Origin: a bacterium | GTDB taxonomy: Bacteria; Bacillota; Clostridia; Christensenellales; Aristaeellaceae | Direction of reading: 5' to 3' | Length of the DNA stretch: 56,939 nucleotides | NCBI GenBank assembly: GCA_004563405.1 | Contig: SFTH01000018.1 | Coordinates: forward strand, 1 to 56,939 | Shown here: piece by piece, positions 50,838 through 56,939 of the stretch | How positions within the stretch are numbered: position 1 is the first letter of the stretch | How the letters are laid out: every line of letters begins with the position of its first letter | Notes under the pieces: generated by a model | Seen by the model: only the letters and a program-made list of their open reading frames with translations | Told to the model about the DNA's origin: nothing | Database searches by the model: none | Translations under genes and position numbers: made by a program

Positions 50838-51017
50838 ATGGAAAACAAGTTCATCCGAGTGGATGAAGTCGCAAAGGAGCTGGATGTTTCAACTTCCTAC
50901 GCTTACAAGCTGATTCGTCAGCTCAACAACGAACTGAAAGCAAAGGGATTTGTTGTCATCGCAGGACGAGTAAACCGTCAGTATTTCAATGAAAGACTCT
51001 ACGGAGCAGAAGCATAA
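50838..51017 (+). CDS. Excisionase-like helix-turn-helix protein
   Basis: A 59-residue protein: MENKFIRVDEVAKELDVSTS, then YAYKLIRQLNNELKAKGFVV and IAGRVNRQYFNERLYGAEA. This is the compact MerR-like HTH (helix, turn, YAYKLI recognition helix, wing) of excisionase and transposon-accessory proteins common in clostridial mobile elements. AAAAAGGAGG precedes the ATG. Its stop overlaps the next start (TAATG). It would help excision or regulate the integrase, but no integrase remains here. Confidence 0.8.
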   Translation: MENKFIRVDEVAKELDVSTSYAYKLIRQLNNELKAKGFVVIAGRVNRQYFNERLYGAEA

Positions 51018-51262
51018 TGAAAATTCTGTCCTGTGCGTTCAATATGGATACTGCTTGCGTGGAGCTGAAATTCGATGACGGCAGTATGATTTCGATTGAT
51101 ATAATCGCTGTGGAGAACGAGATTGCCGACAATATGCATCAGCGGTCAGAGCTGGACTATCTGAGCTACAATGACCCTGTGGCATACGCTGATCTGATAC
51201 TGAACGGCGATCCCGAAACCTATCTGAAAACTGTCACAGATTACAAGCTTTTGGATAGCTAA
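51017..51262 (+). CDS. Small acidic protein of the element (DUF6061-like)
   Basis: An 81-residue acidic protein, MKILSCAFNMDTACVELKFD then DGSMISIDIIAVENEIADNM, ending LKTVTDYKLLDS. It starts in the stop codon of the excisionase-like gene, so the two are translated together. I recall similar small proteins (DUF6061) beside excisionase-like genes in clostridial integrative elements. Its function is unknown. Confidence 0.7.
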   Translation: MKILSCAFNMDTACVELKFDDGSMISIDIIAVENEIADNMHQRSELDYLSYNDPVAYADLILNGDPETYLKTVTDYKLLDS

Positions 51263-51312
51263 TCAGTACATCGCCCGTGGGAGAAATCCAACGGGCATTT
51301 TTTGATTTAGTG

Positions 51313-51341
51313 TTGACTTAAACAAACAATAGCGCTATAAT
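51313..51341 (+). promoter_or_regulatory. Promoter of the arsR-chr cargo operon with palindrome
   Basis: TTGACT (51313-51318), 17 bases, TATAAT (51336-51341). The perfect palindrome ATAGCGCTAT (51329-51338) overlaps the -10 and may be the ArsR site. Confidence 0.7.
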
Positions 51342-51373
51342 TAAGTAACTACTAAAACAAAAGGAGCGACAGC

Positions 51374-51703
51374 ATGGAACTTGATCGTATGTTAAAAGCA
51401 TTGGGCGAGCCGATGCGTTTGAAAATATATCAAGCTCTTTTGGAAAGAAAGCATTGTGTGCGCTCTCTTTCTAAAAAGTTTGGTATCTCAGAATCTGCGA
51501 TTTCACAACACATGAAAGTGATGAAAGATGCAGGTTTGGTATATGGAGAGAAATACGGCTATCACACACATTATCTGCCCTTGCAGGATGCCGTAGATTA
51601 CCTTACCGAGCAGTTTGAATTGATGCGAACTGCCTCCCTTACCGTTGACCGAGATATGACGATCTGCCAATGTGAGTACCGGAAGGAGGGCGAACAAGAA
51701 TGA
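51374..51703 (+). CDS. ArsR-family regulator
   Basis: A 109-residue winged-helix repressor: LDRMLKALGEPMRLKIYQAL, then VRSLSKKFGISESAISQHMK as the DNA-reading helices and a wing GEKYGYHTHYLPL. The C-terminus carries a Cys-x-Cys pair (ICQCEYRKE), and another cysteine lies in helix two (KHCVRSL), so metal or oxyanion sensing is possible. It overlaps the first transporter gene by four bases (ATGA). ArsR repressors are released by their ligand; here that ligand should be what the two CHR proteins export, which is not known. Confidence 0.85.
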   Translation: MELDRMLKALGEPMRLKIYQALLERKHCVRSLSKKFGISESAISQHMKVMKDAGLVYGEKYGYHTHYLPLQDAVDYLTEQFELMRTASLTVDRDMTICQCEYRKEGEQE

Positions 51704-52278
51704 ATATCTTACTTGATTTGTTTCTTACTTTTGCAAAGATTGGTTTGTTCACCTTTGGCGGTGGCTATGCCATGATTTCTATGATTGAAAACAACTGCGT
51801 GGAAAGAAAACAATGGATTACCCACGATGAAATGATGAATGTGACCGTCATTGCGGAGTCAACTCCCGGTCCTATTGCCATTAACTGTGCAACATTTACC
51901 GGATATAAGAAAGCCGGTTTTGTTGGTGCATTGGCAGCAACACTGGGCATAATTGTTCCGTCCTTTGTGGTTATCTATCTGATTTCCATGTTTCTGGATA
52001 ACTTTTTGGCATTGACCATCATTGCCAACGCCTTCAAGGGTATCAAAATTGCAGTCGGAATTTTAATTTTGGATGCAGCGTTTACGATGATTAAGAAAAT
52101 GCACAAGAAGAAACTGCCCAGAGCGATTATGATTTGCTCCGCTATTGTGATGCTCTGTATCAATATCTTCGCATGGAATTTCTCCTCGATCAGTCTGATG
52201 CTGATTGCGGCGGTTGTGAGTCTGACGATTTTTGTTCTGAACGGCGCACCCGATCAGAAAGGCGGTGCGAAGAAATGA
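51700..52278 (+). CDS. chrA: Short-chain chromate transporter-type protein, first of pair (element copy)
   Basis: A 192-residue CHR half with FTFGGGYAMISMIENNCVER and VIAESTPGPIAINCATFTG, including the full STPGPIAIN loop. Five to six membrane segments; a basic loop HKKKLPRA lies mid-protein. It overlaps arsR upstream and its partner downstream by four bases each, so all three are coupled. It is much more AT-rich than the chromosomal pair at 45.4-46.6 kb. Confidence 0.87.
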   Translation: MNILLDLFLTFAKIGLFTFGGGYAMISMIENNCVERKQWITHDEMMNVTVIAESTPGPIAINCATFTGYKKAGFVGALAATLGIIVPSFVVIYLISMFLDNFLALTIIANAFKGIKIAVGILILDAAFTMIKKMHKKKLPRAIMICSAIVMLCINIFAWNFSSISLMLIAAVVSLTIFVLNGAPDQKGGAKK

Positions 52279-52838
52279 TTCATCTTGATCTGTTTCTCGG
52301 TTTCTTAAAAGTCGGATGCTTTGCCTTTGGCGGAGCCTACGGCGCAATTCCTTTGATTCGTGATGTAGTAATGTCTTACGGATGGCTGAGCGATGAAATG
52401 CTGACCTATATGATCGCTGTCAGCGAAAGCACACCCGGACCAATCATGGTTAACCTTGCTACTTATATTGGAAGCAGCCAAGCGGGCTTTCTTGGCGCCG
52501 TAATTGCAACATTGGCGGTTGTTCTTCCTTCGTTCCTGATTATCCTTTTGGTGACGGCCTTACTTAAAACCGCTTTGAAAAACAAGTATGTTCAAGCGGT
52601 TTTGCGTGGTCTGAAGCCCTGTGTTATCGGCATTGTTCTTGCAACTGGTATTTATATGGTCTTTGGAAACTGCTTTGGAGCGATTTCAGCAATCCAGATT
52701 AATTTGCAGGCAATCATCGTTTCGGCAATTCTGGTTGCTTCGATGTTTGAGTATAGGCATTTTGCAAAGAAGAAGCTGTCGCCTATTCTTTTAATCGTAT
52801 TATCCGCAATAGCGGGCATGGCAGTGTACGGAATATAG
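52275..52838 (+). CDS. chrA: Short-chain chromate transporter-type protein, second of pair (element copy)
   Basis: A 187-residue CHR half: FAFGGAYGAIPLIRDVVMSY, AVSESTPGPIMVNLATYIG, and six hydrophobic segments. The start at 52275 lies in the stop of its partner. With the first half it should form one transporter. It is the last gene of the cargo operon; a weak hairpin with TTTT (52871-52890) follows. Confidence 0.85.
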   Translation: MIHLDLFLGFLKVGCFAFGGAYGAIPLIRDVVMSYGWLSDEMLTYMIAVSESTPGPIMVNLATYIGSSQAGFLGAVIATLAVVLPSFLIILLVTALLKTALKNKYVQAVLRGLKPCVIGIVLATGIYMVFGNCFGAISAIQINLQAIIVSAILVASMFEYRHFAKKKLSPILLIVLSAIAGMAVYGI

Positions 52839-52870
52839 AATTAGGGTCACAAAATGAGCAAACCACCATC

Positions 52871-52899
52871 TTGATTTTTCGATCAATTTTGCGTATAAT
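52871..52899 (+). promoter_or_regulatory. Promoter-like pair with no gene behind it
   Basis: TTGATT (52871-52876), 17 bases, TATAAT (52894-52899), pointing to the element's right end. No open frame of note follows before 53096, so it may be left from a lost gene. The 52839-53100 stretch otherwise holds only a small hairpin (GGTGA/TCACC) and the repeats. Confidence 0.4.
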
Positions 52900-52964
52900 G
52901 TAATTGTTAGGGTGCCAACCACCCGAAACAACTGTGTTGACCATCCCATGGTGATTTATCACCG

Positions 52965-52988
52965 CTGATAAGATTTTGATAAGTATCC
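52965..52988 (+). repeat. Right copy of the 24-base repeat
   Basis: Two mismatches from 49873-49896, same orientation, 96 bases inside the right end of the element. Confidence 0.65.
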
Positions 52989-53083
52989 ATCATACAGCTA
53001 AGACAATATGGGCAATCAAAATAATCAGAACAGCAGGCACAATATCTTCTAAGCAAAATTGTTTAATACGCAAGTCCCTGCAA

Positions 53084-53096
53084 CGAGTGGGAATAA
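53084..53096 (+). repeat. attR: right 13-base repeat
   Basis: CGAGTGGGAATAA, identical to the guaA terminus at 49802-49814. What follows is GC-rich chromosome with a hairpin that fits as the original guaA terminator. Confidence 0.8.
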
Positions 53097-53107
53097 TTCC
53101 ATAGCGA

Positions 53108-53148
53108 CCGGAATTCCTTGATTCTCAAGGCGTTCCGGCCGTCTGCGT
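53108..53148 (+). terminator. Probable original guaA terminator, displaced by the insertion
   Basis: Stem CCGGAA..CCTTGA with TCAAGG..TTCCGG (53108-53138, two-base internal bulges, loop TTC), then a GTTTTC run. It begins 12 bases after attR, where the guaA terminator would lie if the element were absent. Confidence 0.55.
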
Positions 53149-53187
53149 TTTCCGCGGCGACGATCTGGACTTTTTCACGATTCAAAG

Positions 53188-53230
53188 AAAAAGAGCGAAC
53201 TGATCCTGCTTCAGACAGCTCGCTCTTTTT
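53188..53230. terminator. Terminator after the PepF unit
   Basis: AAAAAGAGCGA (53188-53198) pairs with TCGCTCTTTTT (53220-53230); an inner CTGA/TCAG pairs too. T-rich on both strands. Confidence 0.8.
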
Positions 53231-53510
53231 CTGTGCCGACCGCGCACCGGCGGGCTTCTCCGGGGAATCCAGCGGCACAGCGGAAATTTCCACGCCATCC
53301 CCCGCACATTGCGGGAGAAGTGGACGTGCGGCGCGCCGGCCGGAGGGTGCTGCGGTTCACTCTCCCGGCCGGCCGGGACACGCGTACGTTCAGCCCCGCG
53401 AGCGCGCCGCCACCCGGCAGAAACACGGTACAACCCACGCTGCCCGCTTCGTCCTGCGCCCGGCCGATTTGAGCGCCCGCTGGCTGGCAACCGGGATTCC
53501 CCGAAATCAC
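53211..53510 (-). pseudogene. Fragment of an S58 (P1/DmpA-type) peptidase gene
   Basis: After a ribosome-site-like GGGAGAAGG there is a GTG-started frame reading IGRAQDEAGSVGCTVFLPGG then GALAGLNVRVSRPAGR. This resembles the N-terminus of S58 self-processing peptidases (pattern VGHAQDE..TGCTV...AGVDVRGGAPGTRE), but the conserved His and the RGGAPGTRE run are altered, and after about 60 residues the likeness ends; the frame then stops inside a terminator. I read it as a decayed 5' fragment. It follows pepF on the same strand. Confidence 0.4.
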
Positions 53511-53522
53511 ATCCTTCTCCCG

Positions 53523-55400
53523 TCAATCCTGCGCGGCGCGCAGGTCGCAGAGCGCCTCGTACTCGTCCACCAGCGCGCCGAAGAAGTCCAGCGCCCGCCG
53601 ATAGGTCTCCGGATCCAGCGGATCCACGTTCGCCACGGACAGAAGCTCCACCGGGGACTGGGAGCCGCCCAGCTTCAGGAAGGCCAGGTAGTCGTCCACC
53701 GCGCCCGCTTCGCCGGACATGATCCGCTCGCAGATGGAGGCCGCATAGGCCACGGAGGTCGCGTACTGATACACATAATAATTGTAGTGGAAATGCGGAA
53801 CTGTCGCCCACTGGTAGCGGCCGTCCGCAAAGGTGCTGACCGTATCACCGCGATAGGACTTCCAAAGCTCCGTCCACAGATCGCTGAGCGCCTCCGCGTC
53901 CAGGGAGCCGCCCGCCTCCACCGTCTGGTACATCGCGTCCTCAAACTCCGCATACAGTGCCTGCACGAAGAACGCATTGCTGAACATGTACAGCACATTC
54001 TCCAGGTAGTACAGCTTTTCATCCTGCGTGGCGGCGTTCTCCATCATGTAGCTGTAATAGAGCAGCTCGTTGGTCGTGGAGGCGACCTCATCGGTGAAGG
54101 TCGAGGGGGTCGAATAGAGGCCGTGCTGATTTTCGGAGGAATACAGTTCATAGATCGCGTGGCCCATCTCGTGGGCAATCGTGCTCACGTCGATGGAATA
54201 GCCCACATAGTTGAACAGCAGATACGGCATGTATTCGTCGCTGATCTTCATGCTGAACGCACCCGAGATCTTCGTGTCCGACGGATACACGTCCAGGTGG
54301 CCGTTGTTCACGAGCGCGTCGAAGTGGGCCAGATAGTCCTCGCCCAGCGCGCCGAGCGCCTCGCGCACCTGCGTCACAGCCTCATCAAAGGGGATCGCCC
54401 CGGCGTCCCAGTCGGAGACGCAGGTGGCGATATCGAAGGGGTACTGCTCCTCCAGGTCGAGGGCGCGCCGGTGGGCGTCCAGATAGCGCTGGTAGCCCGC
54501 CGCGCCCGCATGCGCCGCCTCGATCACCATGTCGTAGACCTCCGGATCGACATCTTCAGCCGCCATCGCCGCCTCGCGGCTGGTCTCGTAGTTGTCGAGC
54601 TGCGCCATGGCCCAGTTGGTGGAGGCCGTATCCTCCAGCAGGGCGGCGAAGGTGTTCGCAAAGGCGACGGGTTTGGTGAGTATGACCTGGTTGCACAGCG
54701 CCTTGAAGTCCCGGTCGCCCTCCGGGTCAAACACGATCTGCGTGTACAATTCTTCGGTCAGCGCCTGCTGCGTGCCGTCCGGCATCTCGATCACGGGATC
54801 GGGCAGGTCGACGTCCAGCAGGATATTGTACACGCTCTCCGCCCGCCCGAGGGCCTGCGACAGGATGGCCAGCGCCGCATTGGTCTCCTCGCTGAAGGGC
54901 TCGTGTCCGGCGTCCAGATAGCCGCTGAGGAAATAGCACATCGGCTCCAGCAGCGGATCCCCGATGATCTCCTCCCGGGTCTCCAGCGGAAGCGAAAAAA
55001 TTTCCGGCTCCACAAAGGCGTTGTACTGCGCCTCCGCGCTGGACATGGCAGACATCTTTGCCATCAGCGTGCTGAACACCGGGTCGGCGGGATTGAGATT
55101 GTAGCCCAGGTAGGCGTACAGCATCAGTTTCTCCTGAAGGCGCGTGAGCTCGCCCAGGTAGGCGAACTGCAGGTAGTCGTACAGGCCCTGGGCGGTGTTC
55201 AGCGTTCCCCGATAGGACGCATGCAGGGGAAGCAGCTCCATGACCCTGTCGTAATCCGCCGTCCATGCGTCCACGTCCGGATAGATCTCGGTCAGATCCC
55301 ATTGCGTCGGGCAGGAATCCCCCTCCGCGACCGCCGCCCAGCCGCTCAATGCGAACACGAGCGCCAGCAGAAGCGCGAGCGGTTTCAAAAGTTTCTTCAT
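53523..55400 (-). CDS. pepF: Secreted M3-family oligoendopeptidase (PepF-like)
   Basis: A 625-residue zinc peptidase of family M3, related to oligoendopeptidase F. The zinc motif is STIAHEMGHAIYELYSSENQ (HExxH with a downstream glutamate), and HFHYNYYVYQYATSVAYAAS is the substrate-binding tyrosine-rich block. A signal peptide is present (MKKLLKPLALLLALVFALSG, then AVA), without a lipobox, so unlike ordinary cytosolic PepF it should be exported and degrade peptides outside the cell. The start at 55400 follows AAGGAGAGG; a longer frame upstream is not needed. Confidence 0.87.
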   Translation of the reverse strand: MKKLLKPLALLLALVFALSGWAAVAEGDSCPTQWDLTEIYPDVDAWTADYDRVMELLPLHASYRGTLNTAQGLYDYLQFAYLGELTRLQEKLMLYAYLGYNLNPADPVFSTLMAKMSAMSSAEAQYNAFVEPEIFSLPLETREEIIGDPLLEPMCYFLSGYLDAGHEPFSEETNAALAILSQALGRAESVYNILLDVDLPDPVIEMPDGTQQALTEELYTQIVFDPEGDRDFKALCNQVILTKPVAFANTFAALLEDTASTNWAMAQLDNYETSREAAMAAEDVDPEVYDMVIEAAHAGAAGYQRYLDAHRRALDLEEQYPFDIATCVSDWDAGAIPFDEAVTQVREALGALGEDYLAHFDALVNNGHLDVYPSDTKISGAFSMKISDEYMPYLLFNYVGYSIDVSTIAHEMGHAIYELYSSENQHGLYSTPSTFTDEVASTTNELLYYSYMMENAATQDEKLYYLENVLYMFSNAFFVQALYAEFEDAMYQTVEAGGSLDAEALSDLWTELWKSYRGDTVSTFADGRYQWATVPHFHYNYYVYQYATSVAYAASICERIMSGEAGAVDDYLAFLKLGGSQSPVELLSVANVDPLDPETYRRALDFFGALVDEYEALCDLRAAQD

Positions 55401-55445
55401 CGTTCCCTCTCCTTCGATTTTCATGTAAGTCTCCACGTTACCTTC

Positions 55446-55474
55446 ATTGTATCACAATCCCCGCAGCAGCACAA
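55446..55474 (-). promoter_or_regulatory. Promoter of the pepF-like gene
   Basis: Minus strand TTGTGC (55469-55474), 17 bases, TACAAT (55446-55451). Confidence 0.55.
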
Positions 55475-55575
55475 TTGCTCCGGCCAAAAAATGCCTCCGT
55501 CTTCCGCCCTCTGCGCCGGACGGAGCGGTTCCGGCGCACACGACGGACAGAACAAGCCAAAGTTCATTCATGATG

Positions 55576-55604
55576 TAGACATTTTCCGCCCGTTATGGTA
55601 AAAT
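55576..55604 (+). promoter_or_regulatory. Promoter ahead of the phosphatase/kinase genes
   Basis: TAGACA (55576-55581), 17 bases, TAAAAT (55599-55604). A partly palindromic GGTAAAATAG..CTATTTACC surrounds the -10. Confidence 0.5.
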
Positions 55605-56039
55605 AGATTTACTATTTACCGAAAAAACGAAGGGGAACGCGGAATCTGTCTGGCGCTGTCCCCGGGCGCGTTCAGCATCCCTTCGCCGGGCGCTGCCTGT
55701 GCGGACGCGCTTGCAGGCGGCCCCGGAGATGGGCTGCCTGACGGCGGCGGGAAGCGCCGGTGCTGCCTCTGACAGCCGCCCGCGCCGGCGAAGCGCGCAT
55801 GCAGCCAGATGGTGGAGACGATCTGGCGGCGATTCCCAATGGGGACGGCGCGGCGACTTCCATTTTTTGAAGCACGCCATCTTCTGATCTCCGGTACAGC
55901 GGGGTGCTGGTTCAATTTGACCGGCGCCCCTTTTCAAGGCGCGGGCGACCTGTCCGCAGCTGCGCCGCCGCATCCGGGCGGAGCGGCGCGCTTCAAGCCA
56001 GATTGCGGGCCGGCATGCCCCGCCCGAGAGGAGGCCGCG
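55605..56039 (+). other. Long GC-rich leader without a gene
   Basis: About 435 bases between the promoter and the phosphatase start. I see no convincing coding frame. It contains several hairpins, such as CCAGAT/ATCTGG (55805-55826) and GCGCCGC/GCGGCGC (55962-55989), but nothing I can match to a known riboswitch or T-box. Confidence 0.4.
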
Positions 56040-56939
56040 ATGACGCCGGAAATCCATGCTTTCGTCCTCTGCCACGCCGGAAGCGTGCGCAGCAACAACG
56101 AGGACAACTATTACCTGCAACACAGGATTCGCACCTGCGTGGAGCAGAAGATCGACAGCGCGGACTATGCGGGCGCGCCCCGGACGTTTCTGGCGGCAGT
56201 GGCGGACGGCATGGGCGGCGCGGAGCGGGGCGAGGCGGCCTCGCTGGCCGCAGTCCGGGCCCTGCGCCCGGCCTCCTTCCGGCACATGCGTCGGGCGGCC
56301 CAGGCCAGCGTCCGGGCCGCGAACGACGAAATTTGCGCGCAGATGCGCGCGCTGGGCGCGCGCATGGGCTCCACGCTGACGGCGCTGTACATCTCCGGAG
56401 ACCGGGCGCTGTGCAGCAATCTCGGCGACAGCCGCATTTACCTGTTGCGGGGCGGCGCGCTGACGCGCCTGACCCGGGACCACAACCGGGCGCAGCAGCT
56501 GGTGGATCTGGGCGTGCTCACGCCGGAGCAGGCCCAGCGGCATCCGTCGCGGCACGAGCTGACCCAGCACCTGGGCATCCTCCCCGAGGAGATGGCGCTG
56601 GAGCCGGAGCTGGGGCCAGAAATGCAGCTGGAAGCCGGAGACCGCTTCCTGCTGTGCAGCGACGGCCTGTGCGACGGCGTGACGGAGGCGCAGATCGCGG
56701 AGGCGCTCGAGGGCGGCGGCACGCCGCAGCGGCAGGCCGAGGCACTGGTCGAACGGGCGCTCGCCGGGGGGAGCCGGGACAACGTGACGGCAATGGTGGT
56801 ACACATTCGGGACAAGATGGGATGGGGATCATGGACAAGAGCTACTATCAGAAATATGAGCCGGTCTTTGGGGTGTGGAAGATCGCGGACCAGCTCGGAG
56901 AGGGGAGCTTCGGCAAGGTGTTCGAGCTGGAGCGGGAGG
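56040..56939 (+). CDS. PP2C-type protein phosphatase (Stp-like)
   Basis: A PP2C serine/threonine phosphatase. Motifs in order: VRSNNEDNYYL, AAVADGMGGAERGE (metal aspartate and glycine), GSTLTALYI, SNLGDSRIYLLRGG, LTRDHN, FLLCSDGLCDGV and SRDNVTAMVVHI, so the domain is complete at about 56810. The frame then stays open to the window edge, overlapping the kinase start by at least 109 bases; normally such phosphatases stop here, so a frameshift or an unusual overlap is possible. GAGAGGAGG lies five bases before the ATG. It should reverse phosphorylation by the kinase encoded next. Confidence 0.8.
   Translation, partial: MTPEIHAFVLCHAGSVRSNNEDNYYLQHRIRTCVEQKIDSADYAGAPRTFLAAVADGMGGAERGEAASLAAVRALRPASFRHMRRAAQASVRAANDEICAQMRALGARMGSTLTALYISGDRALCSNLGDSRIYLLRGGALTRLTRDHNRAQQLVDLGVLTPEQAQRHPSRHELTQHLGILPEEMALEPELGPEMQLEAGDRFLLCSDGLCDGVTEAQIAEALEGGGTPQRQAEALVERALAGGSRDNVTAMVVHIRDKMGWGSWTRATIRNMSRSLGCGRSRTSSERGASARCSSWSGR
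56831..56939 (+). CDS. Serine/threonine protein kinase, N-terminal part only
   Basis: From ATG at 56831 the frame reads MDKSYYQKYEPVFGVWKIAD, then QLGEGSFGKVFELERE at the edge. The glycine-rich ATP loop GEGSFGKV is intact, so this is an active-type kinase N-lobe. An ATG three codons earlier is also possible. It forms the usual phosphatase-kinase pair with the PP2C gene. The rest lies outside the window. Confidence 0.8.
   Translation, partial: MDKSYYQKYEPVFGVWKIADQLGEGSFGKVFELERE

Larger units (their letters stand above)
49802..53096. mobile_element. AT-rich element integrated at the 3' end of guaA, no integrase
   Basis: The segment is bounded by perfect 13-base direct repeats, CGAGTGGGAATAA, the last bases of guaA including its stop (49802-49814) and an extra copy at 53084-53096. 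Everything between is visibly AT-richer than the flanks and uses different codons. It holds a repressor gene with an operator array, an excisionase-like gene, a small protein, and an ArsR plus two-gene transporter cargo. The 3' end of guaA is a known integration site for genomic islands. No integrase or relaxase is present, so this is a remnant or a cis-mobilisable island about 3.3 kb long. Confidence 0.8.

Noticed and set aside
53118..55601. Long open frame on the plus strand opposite pepF
   Set aside because: It is antisense to a clear M3 peptidase with a signal peptide and zinc motif, and has no recognisable domain.
1..56939. tRNA, rRNA, CRISPR arrays, insertion-sequence transposases
   Set aside because: None recognised on either strand; the element at guaA carries no transposase or integrase frame.

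Overview
The window reads as chromosome of a GC-rich, anaerobic, low-branching Bacillota (Clostridia-type) bacterium. Reasons seen in the sequence: strong AGGAGG ribosome sites, consensus TTGACA/TATAAT promoters with 17-base spacers, an HPr kinase (HprK), AddB-type recombination nuclease, a (Re)-citrate synthase, a monomeric [FeFe] hydrogenase, and Ser/Thr kinase parts with a Clostridia-style zinc ribbon. Assignment to a family is inference; no rRNA or tRNA is present to test it.

Layout. 1-5.9 kb (minus): an NSS-family Na+ symporter and a ChvE/MmsAB sugar ABC operon. 6-12.2 kb: an HD hydrolase, addB without addA, a small membrane protein and a HAD-thymidylate kinase fusion. 12.2-15.6 kb: a large membrane protein made of a zinc ribbon, only the N-lobe of a protein kinase, one membrane segment and six peptidoglycan-binding repeats. 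15.7-20.5 kb: [FeFe] hydrogenase and a carbohydrate ABC operon (binding protein plus two permeases, no ATPase). 20.8-25.9 kb: a complete oxaloacetate-to-2-oxoglutarate operon ((Re)-citrate synthase, GntR regulator, aconitase, isocitrate dehydrogenase). 26-34.6 kb (minus): YgjP-type metalloprotein, MreB-like actin, an MFS transporter and an MMPL export cassette divergent from its TetR regulator. 35.5-40.4 kb: Cof-type phosphatase, hprK, ROK glucokinase, pepT, dapF. 40.4-49.8 kb: two small HTH regulators, a DUF401 transporter, a degenerate-GGDEF/EAL protein, a short-chain chromate-type transporter pair, an MFS transporter behind a structured leader, an ASCH protein and guaA.

49.8-53.1 kb is a visibly AT-richer insertion at the 3' end of guaA. 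Its ends are marked by a perfect 13-base direct repeat of the guaA terminus, and what looks like the original guaA terminator lies beyond the right repeat. It carries a phage-type repressor with four operator-like repeats, an excisionase-like gene, and a cargo of an ArsR regulator plus a second chromate-type transporter pair, but no integrase. Beyond it lie a degenerate S58-type peptidase fragment, a secreted PepF-like peptidase, and the start of a PP2C phosphatase/Ser-Thr kinase pair that runs off the window.

Unusual points: the half-kinase wall-binding protein, the HAD-Tmk fusion, a GMP synthase whose glutaminase domain has lost its active site, the guaA-inserted element, a probable leader-peptide attenuator, and two genes that look frameshifted.
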